14,662 nucleotides of DNA, taken from contig VGFN01000024.1 in the NCBI GenBank assembly GCA_016868875.1, forward strand, positions 1-14,662, in the 5' to 3' direction. Below, one piece after another: positions 1 through 5,253 of this stretch. The notes below the pieces were generated by a model. That model saw only the letters and a program-made list of their open reading frames with translations, did no database searches and was not told the origin of the DNA. Made by a program: the position numbers and the translations under genes. Source of the stretch: Bacteroidota bacterium (GTDB lineage: Bacteria > Bacteroidota > Bacteroidia > UBA7662). Positions within the stretch are counted from its first letter, which is position 1, and every line of letters begins with the position of its first letter.

Positions 1-232
1 AAACTTGCTTTTTTCATATCCAGTTGTTTTTAAATTATTCCCTACTCTATTAAAAGGCTAAGCGGGTTTCGCCTATCAAATTTATTATTTTTTTATTACT
101 GTCGTGTTTATACCAATGAACGCTAACTTACTTATTTGTGCAGCTTTATATCCCTAAGTTAACGAAAAACTGTTGTCTTTGTGCAGGTTAAGTGGTGGAT
201 GTCCAATTTACCCCTTTACGCAATTTTTGGCT

Positions 233-304
233 TTACCCCCCAAGTTCTGGAGGCCAAATTTGAAATGAAAATGAAAAGGCAAGCAGTAAAACAGCGTATT
301 TCAT
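233..304 (-). pseudogene. Truncated 5' remnant of a secreted-protein gene (paralogue of 1412..2002)
   Basis: Reading leftward from an ATG at 304, the first 16 codons encode MKYAVLLLAFSFSFQI. This matches the signal peptide of the intact gene at 1412..2002 (MKYPVLLLAFSFSFQI) except at one residue. The similarity then breaks, and the frame ends after 23 codons at a TAA (233-235). A short stretch just beyond (roughly 212-230) again weakly resembles the intact gene's codons after the signal peptide. This suggests a diverged, disrupted copy rather than a chance match. It probably makes no functional protein. It could instead be a duplicated leader that never carried a full gene. Confidence 0.7.
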
Positions 305-350
305 AGGAATTGGTTTAGCCTTCCCGAAGATACTTCGCTTGGTCGCTGAG
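257..350 (-). repeat. Leader/signal-peptide duplicate, copy A
   Basis: These 94 bases align without gaps to 1955-2048, with about 82 identities by hand count (about 87%). The block covers the first 16 codons of the remnant gene plus about 46 bases upstream of its ATG. The flanks on both sides do not align well. The repeat is in the same orientation as copy B, 1698 bases away. Confidence 0.85.
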
Positions 351-362
351 TCCTAGCCCCCG

Positions 363-384
363 CCGAGTAACGGCAAATGGTTAA
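363..384. repeat. Short dispersed repeat, copy 1
   Basis: The segment reads CCGAGTAACGGCAAATGG followed by TTAA. It matches 1235-1255 with two substitutions and a one-base gap. A partial second copy of its right half (AATGGTTAAGGT, 392-403) is identical to 1247-1258. It may be a fragment of a genome-wide short repeat, which cannot be judged from one window. Confidence 0.5.
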
Positions 385-569
385 ATTGATGAATGGTTAA
401 GGTAAAGTGCGAACCGCACGTACTAGTTCCGTGTTGTTCTTGTAGTTGGTGGTGGCTCCGTTCACGGAAGTGAAGAATCACGCATTATAAGCATCATTCT
501 CCGAACTGCTCCAATACAAAAAGAATTTCCTAAAAACGGTAAAATGCCTGATGAAAAAAATCTGCATCC

Positions 570-1094
570 TTATTTAATAAACTTAATCATTTCAGCTTTG
601 ATTTGATCAAATTGTTCTTGGGTAATCAGTCCAAGGTCCAATTTGTCTTTTGCTTTTTTGAGCTCGGCCAATGCATCGTCGCTTGTCATTCCAAAACCTT
701 TAATTTCACCAACGGCTAATGCATTTTCAAATTGAATGGTATAGTTTGACAGCCCAATGAAACCTTTGGTTCTCATCGAAACCGAATATCCCGTACGCTT
801 ATTTCCAACAACAAAAATTCTCTTAATCTCCGATTCTTGTCCACTAGATACTGCATTTAGAGGAGTCATTGGAACTAGAATACCATCACCCTCCCAGATA
901 AAAGCAAAGGTCTTATTGGATGACGGTACACCGATTCGTATTTTATCTCCAATTCGATAAACACCTCCATCACTACCCACATACGAGGTGAATTCACCTC
1001 GTTGCTTGATTGAGGCCAAATCTGAGTACTTAACCTCCTGAGAATATGCAATATTGCAAATCGTAAGAGAAAAAAGAAAAAGCAACTGTTTCAT
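570..1094 (-). CDS. Secreted small protein with C-terminal SHOCT-like segment
   Basis: A 174-residue hypothetical protein, predicted to be exported. The first 18 residues form a signal peptide (MKQLLFLFSLTICNIAYS) with likely cleavage before Gln19. The middle (about 20-135) is rich in beta-forming residues, with no motif I recognise. The last 35 residues (about 140-174) form a short helical pair containing LDLGLITQEQFDQIKAEMI. This resembles the SHOCT (short C-terminal) domain, an accessory oligomerisation or recruitment module found at the ends of many unrelated bacterial proteins. The start ATG at 1094 gives a clean signal peptide, and a Bacteroidota -7 element lies just upstream. The gene stands alone in AT-rich DNA (about 33% GC in a sampled block), unlike the genes right of the tRNA. 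Function unknown; the SHOCT assignment is by pattern only. Confidence 0.8.
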   Translation of the reverse strand: MKQLLFLFSLTICNIAYSQEVKYSDLASIKQRGEFTSYVGSDGGVYRIGDKIRIGVPSSNKTFAFIWEGDGILVPMTPLNAVSSGQESEIKRIFVVGNKRTGYSVSMRTKGFIGLSNYTIQFENALAVGEIKGFGMTSDDALAELKKAKDKLDLGLITQEQFDQIKAEMIKFIK

Positions 1095-1113
1095 AAAAAT
1101 TAAGTTAATTATA

Positions 1114-1121
1114 CAAATTTA
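1114..1121 (-). promoter_or_regulatory. Bacteroidota-type -7 promoter element
   Basis: On the minus strand this reads TAAATTTG, an exact fit to the Bacteroidota -7 consensus TAnnTTTG. It lies 19 bases upstream of the ATG at 1094. No TTTG occurs at the preferred 19-base spacing upstream, although T-rich runs are nearby, so only half of the promoter is supported. It would give a very short leader. Confidence 0.4.
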
Positions 1122-1226
1122 AAGACCTTTTCCGTCAAAAAGGCTCAAAAGCTAATTATAATCCCAACTTTGACCTTATATGACAAACTATATTGCCCAA
1201 ACCCACCAAAATGAGCGTGCAACAGC

Positions 1227-1385
1227 ATGCCCTTCCGAATAACGCCAATGGTTAAGGTCTGGCCTGATGTAGAGGCTTATGCCTCCTCTGCTGATTTAAT
1301 GGATGCCATACAGAGGCACTTGGAGAAGTACCGAGGAAAAGAGTTATCGTTATTTTTACCTTTACTTGATAAAAAAATATCCTGA
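1227..1385 (+). CDS. Small hypothetical ORF (52 residues), possibly a gene remnant
   Basis: A plus-strand ORF from ATG 1227, with an alternative ATG at 1248, to TGA 1383-1385. It lies between two minus-strand genes. The product looks protein-like rather than random: after a short N-terminus it has a VKVWPDVEAYASSADLMDAI segment, then an amphipathic helix with basic residues and a Leu/Phe-rich end (LSLFLPLLDKKIS). There is no signal peptide or transmembrane segment. Its 5' end overlaps a short repeat (1235-1255), so the present N-terminus may have been created by repeat insertion, leaving the C-terminal tail of a longer lost gene. I do not recognise a family. It could be a real small protein, a decayed fragment or a chance ORF. 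Confidence 0.4.
   Translation: MPFRITPMVKVWPDVEAYASSADLMDAIQRHLEKYRGKELSLFLPLLDKKIS
1235..1255. repeat. Short dispersed repeat, copy 2
   Basis: Reads CCGAATAACGCCAATGGTTA plus a final A, matching 363-384 with two substitutions and one gap. Identity continues to 1258 with the partial copy at 392-403. It spans the start region of the small ORF at 1227..1385 and lies upstream of the minus-strand gene at 570..1094. Confidence 0.5.
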
Positions 1386-1411
1386 ATCAATCACATAGTG
1401 AACCAAAAAGG

Positions 1412-2002
1412 TTAGTATGTATTCTGTTCAATTTCCGAATTTTCTTTATTATATGATTCAGTAGCAATTTTATTTTGATAGTGCAACAAAACTTGTGCTT
1501 TACCATATGTAGTCGATACTAATTGTATTTCTAAATCGTTCCCGTCTTCATCTTTAAAAAAACAAGCATACGTACATTTTTTATTGTTTAGCGCAAGCAT
1601 TTCGCTTCCATCTCCCTCCTCATATGGAGATATAAAAAAATTATAGTCAGATGTCGGTTCGCCATACTTCTTAATGAAAATTTCCTTGTATTTTAAAAAC
1701 TCTGATTTAGAACTTGACCATGTAGATTCTAAAGGAAGAAAAATTGCGAATTTCCAGACAATTTTAGTCTTTTTGCTTGCAACAAGAAAAACCTCATGCT
1801 CTACACCATTAATATACCCAACAAGCTTTACATAATGTGGTTTCTTGGGGTCAAATTGCTCCTTAACAAAGCCCTTGGCAAGAAAGGCGGCAACTGTCTC
1901 ATTTAGGGGTTTGCCGCATTCTACACCGTTGAATTTTTGGGCAATTGAGGACTCAATTTGAAAGGAAAATGAAAATGCAAGCAATAAAACAGGGTATTTC
2001 AT
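1412..2002 (-). CDS. Predicted secreted hypothetical protein, 196 residues
   Basis: An exported protein of unknown function. Residues 1-21 form a signal peptide (MKYPVLLLAFSFSFQIESSIA), probably cut before Gln22. The mature part starts with FNGVECGKPLNETVAAFLAKGF and later has SEFLKYKEIFIKKYGEPTSDY. This layout, a short domain with alternating beta strands and a 'K(Y)G.P' helix-end motif, resembles many small Bacteroidota-specific periplasmic or surface proteins. No catalytic motif is evident. Three Cys residues remain after cleavage (in VECGK, KKCTY and YACFF), so a disulfide is possible. The gene is very AT-rich (about 30% GC in a sampled block). Its promoter-leader and signal-peptide region is duplicated at 257-350. 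It lies about 150 bases beyond the tRNA 3' end. Confidence 0.75.
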   Translation of the reverse strand: MKYPVLLLAFSFSFQIESSIAQKFNGVECGKPLNETVAAFLAKGFVKEQFDPKKPHYVKLVGYINGVEHEVFLVASKKTKIVWKFAIFLPLESTWSSSKSEFLKYKEIFIKKYGEPTSDYNFFISPYEEGDGSEMLALNNKKCTYACFFKDEDGNDLEIQLVSTTYGKAQVLLHYQNKIATESYNKENSEIEQNTY

Positions 2003-2048
2003 AGCAAATGGTTTAGCTTACCCGAAGATACCTCGTTGGGTAGCTGAG
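1955..2048 (-). repeat. Leader/signal-peptide duplicate, copy B
   Basis: The intact-gene copy of the 94-bp repeat. It covers the 46 bases upstream of the ATG at 2002 and the first 16 codons of the gene. It aligns without gaps to 257-350 at about 87% identity. Conservation of the untranslated leader as well as the signal peptide implies that the block was copied as a unit. Confidence 0.85.
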
Positions 2049-2081
2049 GTCAAACTGTGGGAAGAAATCTTTTGAGGCCGT

Positions 2082-2101
2082 TTGTATGCAAATTGTATGC
2101 A
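2082..2101. repeat. 9-bp direct repeat TTGTATGCA, spaced by 2 bp
   Basis: Two exact copies of TTGTATGCA (2082-2090 and 2093-2101) are separated by AA, giving an 11-bp period of about one helical turn. They lie between the tRNA-Met 3' end and the start of the secreted-protein gene. The spacing suits side-by-side protein binding, for example a recombinase arm site or a transcription regulator. No binding protein can be named. Confidence 0.5.
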
Positions 2102-2137
2102 CATGGAACGCCAGTGTCTATTAGAAGATCCGTAAGT

Positions 2138-2152
2138 CACTGATTTTCAGTG
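2138..2152 (-). other. Perfect hairpin abutting the tRNA 3' end
   Basis: CACTGATTTTCAGTG is a perfect 6-bp stem (2138-2143 with 2147-2152) and a 3-base loop. It overlaps the last two bases of the tRNA gene (the discriminator and the last acceptor base). No T-run follows on the minus strand, so it is not a classical intrinsic terminator. It could stop or process the tRNA transcript, or be part of an attachment site. Confidence 0.45.
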
Positions 2153-2224
2153 GGCCCTGTTGGGTTCGAACCAACGACCACCTGATTATGAGTCAGACGC
2201 TCTAACCGGCTGAGCTAAGGGCCC
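2151..2224 (-). tRNA. tRNA-Met (anticodon CAT), elongator type
   Basis: The minus strand folds as a complete 74-base cloverleaf. It has a 7-bp acceptor stem (GGGCCCT with AGGGCCC), a D arm starting AGCTCAGCCGG, and an anticodon stem TCTGA/TCAGG with loop CTCATAA and anticodon CAT. The T arm is GTTGG-TTCGAAC-CCAAC and the discriminator is A. CCA is not encoded. The perfect first acceptor pair (G1-C72) argues against initiator tRNA. Elongator Met is most likely; tRNA-Ile with lysidine-modified CAT is the alternative. It lies 55 bases downstream of the antiterminator gene in the same direction and may be co-transcribed with it. Confidence 0.93.
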
Positions 2225-2279
2225 GTCTGCGGATGGCTGAACCGATCGGCAGAAGTGGGGCGAAGTTAAGAAAGGGAGC

Positions 2280-2798
2280 CTAGCCTTCGTCAACCGGGCG
2301 GATGAATTTGAGGGGGACGGTGACGACCACAGACCTTTGGAGGATGTCAAAGTCCACCCGGACGCTTTGGTTGCTGCTTTGTTTGATGAGAATCCCGGTT
2401 TGACCCATGAGGGGGCCTTGTTCGACCCGAACCCGCTGACCAGGGGTTAATTGCAGGGAGGTCACTTCCATTTCATAGGTTGAATCCAAAAGCCGCCGCA
2501 GGGTTTCCATTTCGGAATCCCGCAGAATGGCGGGTTTCCCCTCGTGAAAGAGGTAACGAACGATCCCGTAGGTATTGAGAATGTCGAAATAGGTTTTGGG
2601 GGTCACCAAAACAAACAAATACGACCTAAAAAGCGGCTCTTCAACCCATTTGCGGCGATCCGACCATTGTTTACGGACTTTGTGGAGGGGTAGCCAATGT
2701 TCCAAACCCTGGAGCTCCAATTCCCTGGCGGCTTTTTTTTCGTGGCGTGGTAAGGTGTAAACCACATGCCATTGGGGGGCCTTAGAATTCTCGGCCAT
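2280..2798 (-). CDS. UpxY-type (NusG-like) transcription antiterminator
   Basis: A 172-residue NusG paralogue. Residues about 9-107 form the NGN domain that binds RNA polymerase (WHVVYTLPRHEKKAARELEL, then FRSYLFV and IVRYLFHEGKPAIL). Residues about 118-150 form the KOW domain (LTPGQRVRVEQGPLMGQTGI). The short form without an insert, and wording such as 'WLPLHKVRKQWSDRRKWVEEP', is typical of UpxY proteins. In Bacteroides these load at a leader and prevent termination in long capsule operons. ATG 2798 overlaps the end of the preceding decarboxylase gene by 17 nt, suggesting translational coupling. Unusually, the gene is last in its operon, and only a tRNA and unrelated AT-rich DNA follow. It may act in trans on another polysaccharide locus, or mark a cluster lost by rearrangement. 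Confidence 0.88.
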   Translation of the reverse strand: MAENSKAPQWHVVYTLPRHEKKAARELELQGLEHWLPLHKVRKQWSDRRKWVEEPLFRSYLFVLVTPKTYFDILNTYGIVRYLFHEGKPAILRDSEMETLRRLLDSTYEMEVTSLQLTPGQRVRVEQGPLMGQTGILIKQSSNQSVRVDFDILQRSVVVTVPLKFIRPVDEG

Positions 2799-3765
2799 GC
2801 GCTTCTTTGAACCAATCCTCCCGGGGCAAGGATTGAAAGTAAGCCCAGGTTGCCTTCAGACCCTCGTCACGATGCACGCGTGGTTCCCAATCCAGCAAGG
2901 ATTTGGCTAGGGTGATGTCCGGACGCCTCTGTTTGGGGTCGTCTTGGGGTAGGGGTAGGTAGGTGATGGGTTGGTCGGTTCCGGTCAGGGCCTGGATTTC
3001 CTCCGCAAATTCCCGAATCGTGATTTCGTGGGGGTTGCCAATGTTCACCGGGCCGGCGTAATCGCTGTTCAAAAGTCGATAGATGCCCTCAATCAAATCA
3101 TCCACATAACAAAAGGAGCGGGTTTGGCTTCCATCCCCAAAGACGGTAAGAGGTTCATCCCGCAGGGCCTGGCCAATAAAGGCCGGCAGGGCCCGGCCAT
3201 CATTCAATCGCATTCGGGGACCGTAGGTATTGAAAATGCGTACAATTCGGGTCTGCAAACCGTGGTACGTGTGGTAAGCCATGGTGATGGCCTCTTGAAA
3301 GCGCTTGGCTTCGTCGTAAACACCGCGCGGGCCCACCGGATTCACATTGCCCCAATAGGACTCGGTCTGCGGATGGACTAGTGGATCCCCGTAAACCTCC
3401 GAGGTGGAGGCCACCAGGATGCGGGCTTTTTTGTCACGGGCCAAGCCCAACAAATTATGGGTTCCCAGCGACCCAACTTTGAGGGTCTGGATCGGTATCT
3501 TCAGGTAATCGATGGGGGATGCCGGCGAGGCAAAATGCAAAATGTTATCGACCGGACCAGGTACATGGACAAAGCGGGAAACATCTTGATGATAGAACTC
3601 AAAGTTCGGCGAAGGCATCAAATGCGTCAGATTACGCATGTCCCCAGTAATAAGGTTGTCCATGCCGATGACCTTGTGCCCTTCGGCCAAAAAACGATCG
3701 CAGAGATGGGATCCAAGAAAACCGGCAGCTCCGGTAACAATAGTGACTTGGCGTCTTTGGCTCAT
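2782..3765 (-). CDS. uxs: UDP-glucuronate decarboxylase (UDP-xylose synthase)
   Basis: Converts UDP-glucuronate to UDP-xylose with a bound NAD+ in the cytoplasm. A 327-residue extended short-chain dehydrogenase. The Rossmann glycine motif GAAGFLGSHL is at 12-21, and the Thr/Ser-Glu region STSEVYG is at about 120-126. The catalytic Tyr150-Lys154 pair sits in GPRGVYDEAKRFQEA. The downstream NTYGPRM and QTRSFCYVDDL motifs are those of UDP-glucuronate decarboxylases rather than of 4,6-dehydratases or epimerases. Length is normal for the soluble bacterial enzyme. The gene starts 9 bases after the UDP-glucose dehydrogenase stop, so the two enzymes form a two-step pathway in one transcript. UDP-xylose would feed an exopolysaccharide, O-antigen or glycoprotein. 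A bifunctional or 4-keto-pentose product is possible but less likely. Confidence 0.93.
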   Translation of the reverse strand: MSQRRQVTIVTGAAGFLGSHLCDRFLAEGHKVIGMDNLITGDMRNLTHLMPSPNFEFYHQDVSRFVHVPGPVDNILHFASPASPIDYLKIPIQTLKVGSLGTHNLLGLARDKKARILVASTSEVYGDPLVHPQTESYWGNVNPVGPRGVYDEAKRFQEAITMAYHTYHGLQTRIVRIFNTYGPRMRLNDGRALPAFIGQALRDEPLTVFGDGSQTRSFCYVDDLIEGIYRLLNSDYAGPVNIGNPHEITIREFAEEIQALTGTDQPITYLPLPQDDPKQRRPDITLAKSLLDWEPRVHRDEGLKATWAYFQSLPREDWFKEAHGREF

Positions 3766-3774
3766 GGTTTTGGA

Positions 3775-5091
3775 TTAGGGGTTGCCAATGTTACGGTAGT
3801 GAAAACCTCTTTCCCTTAATTCCGAAGCTTGGAATTGATTACGACCGTCAAAAATAACTTTACGCCGTAACAACGATTCAACACGGTCCCATTCAGGAAT
3901 ACGGAATTCGGGCCATTCGGTGATAAGAACCAGGGCATCAGCACCTTGAATGGCAGAATACGGATCCGAGGCATAGGTAATGCGTTCTCCCAGTTGTTGC
4001 TTGGCTTCGTGCATGGCAACCGGATCATAGGCCCGAACCTGGGCCCCTGCGGCCAATAACTCTTCGATGATGACGACCGAGGGCGCTTCGCGCATATCGT
4101 CGGTTTTGGGCTTGAAGCTCAAACCCCAAATTCCAAAACACAAACCGTGCAGGTCGGTACCAAAATGTTCCCGAATTAGACGGCCCATGACTTTCTTTTG
4201 GTCTTCGTTGACTTCCTCTACCGCTTCGAGAATGCGCATTCGGTGTCCGTTTTCCTTGGCGGTACGAATCAGGGCTTTGACATCTTTGGGGAAACAAGAG
4301 CCCCCGTAACCTACCCCCGGGTAAATAAATTTATTCCCGATTCGAGGGTCGCTGCCGATCCCTTTACGGACCTGGTCAACGCTGGCGCCCATGATATCGC
4401 AAAGCAAAGCCACGTCGTTCATGAAGCTAATCTTGGTTGCCAACATGGCATTGGCCGCGTATTTGGTCATTTCGGCCGATGGAATATCCATAAAAAGGAT
4501 GGGGTGACCGTTCAACGTAAACGGTTTGTAGAGACGGGACAGGGTGTCTTGTGCTGCTTGGCTTTCACAACCCACCACAATACGATCTGGTTTGAGGAAA
4601 TCTTCAATGGCGGCCCCTTCCTTGAGGAACTCGGGGTTGGAGGCTACGTCAAAAGGAATATTCGTGCCCCGTTCTTGCATGGCCCGTTGCACGGCTTGGT
4701 GGACTTTGCGGTTGGTACTGACCGGAACGGTGGATTTGGTGACCACCACCGCGTAGTGTTGAAGGTTTTTTCCGATCTCGGTGGCGACTCCCAGAACGTA
4801 CTGAAGGTCCGCACTCCCGTCTTCGCCGGGAGGGGTCCCCACCGCGATGAAAATGGCCTCCGCGCCCTGAATAGCTTCACCCAATTGGGTGCTGAAATGA
4901 AGTCGGCCGTTCTGATAATTTCTCAAAACCATTTCCTCCAGACCGGGCTCGTAAATCGGCATTTTGCCAGCTTTGAGGCCGTCAATTTTGCGCTGGTCTA
5001 TATCGATGCACTGAACTTCGATCCCTACTTCGGCAAAACAGGTACCGGTGACCAAGCCAACATAGCCGGTACCGACAATAGCAATTTTCAT
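3775..5091 (-). CDS. ugd: UDP-glucose 6-dehydrogenase
   Basis: Oxidises UDP-glucose to UDP-glucuronate with two NAD+, a cytoplasmic step in polysaccharide precursor synthesis. The 438 residues match the usual length. The N-terminal Rossmann motif GTGYVGLVTGTCFAEVG starts at residue 7. SNPEFLKEGAAIEDF is at 151-165, and EMTKYAANAMLATKISF carries the active-site Lys210. The catalytic Cys266 lies in GYGGSCFPKD. The C-terminal UDP-binding domain includes WGLSFKPKTDDMREAPS. It is the first gene of the leftward operon ugd-uxs-antiterminator, behind a strong Bacteroidota promoter about 25 bases upstream. It is divergent from the TolC-type gene, with 162 bases between their starts. All key residues are present. 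Confidence 0.96.
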   Translation of the reverse strand: MKIAIVGTGYVGLVTGTCFAEVGIEVQCIDIDQRKIDGLKAGKMPIYEPGLEEMVLRNYQNGRLHFSTQLGEAIQGAEAIFIAVGTPPGEDGSADLQYVLGVATEIGKNLQHYAVVVTKSTVPVSTNRKVHQAVQRAMQERGTNIPFDVASNPEFLKEGAAIEDFLKPDRIVVGCESQAAQDTLSRLYKPFTLNGHPILFMDIPSAEMTKYAANAMLATKISFMNDVALLCDIMGASVDQVRKGIGSDPRIGNKFIYPGVGYGGSCFPKDVKALIRTAKENGHRMRILEAVEEVNEDQKKVMGRLIREHFGTDLHGLCFGIWGLSFKPKTDDMREAPSVVIIEELLAAGAQVRAYDPVAMHEAKQQLGERITYASDPYSAIQGADALVLITEWPEFRIPEWDRVESLLRRKVIFDGRNQFQASELRERGFHYRNIGNP

Positions 5092-5117
5092 AATATTATT
5101 TTATACCAAAGAAAGCC

Positions 5118-5148
5118 CAAAATTACCCTCGGAATGGATTAAACCAAA
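5118..5148 (-). promoter_or_regulatory. Bacteroidota sigma-type promoter for the ugd operon
   Basis: On the minus strand, TTTG (5148-5145) is followed by exactly 19 bases and then TAATTTTG (5125-5118). Both the -33 TTTG and the -7 TAnnTTTG consensus are matched perfectly. Transcription would start near 5110, giving a leader of roughly 20 bases to the ATG at 5091. So short a leader leaves no room for the UpxY-type leader RNA seen upstream of Bacteroides capsule operons. Confidence 0.7.
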
Positions 5149-5253
5149 AAGAAAGCATCGAAGCAGCTTTGGGGCGCTGGATTCAGGACCCAAAAGCTAA
5201 TTCAAGGAAAGATTACCTTGGGAGATTGATTTATACCGATTTTTGGTTCTTAT

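Larger units (their letters stand above)
1..569. other. AT-rich intergenic segment with gene remnants
   Basis: No intact gene is supported in this stretch. It contains a truncated copy of a neighbouring gene's 5' end (233-304, minus strand), the leader repeat around it (257-350), a short dispersed repeat (363-384, partly repeated at 392-403) and two possible stem-loops. These pair 407-411 with 415-419 and 427-433 with 463-469. Positions 1-232 are strongly AT-rich and I see nothing recognisable there. The mix of fragments looks like decayed or rearranged accessory DNA. Confidence 0.6.

Noticed and set aside
401..435. Group II intron domain V
   Set aside because: Only the 3' strand resembles domain V. 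The catalytic AGC strand and a proper tetraloop stem are not present, and no intron-encoded protein remnant is seen. Kept only as a low-interest structure note.
4198..5142. Long plus-strand open frame (314 codons) over ugd
   Set aside because: It is fully antisense to the UDP-glucose dehydrogenase, which has every catalytic motif. The translated antisense frame shows no domain-like pattern.
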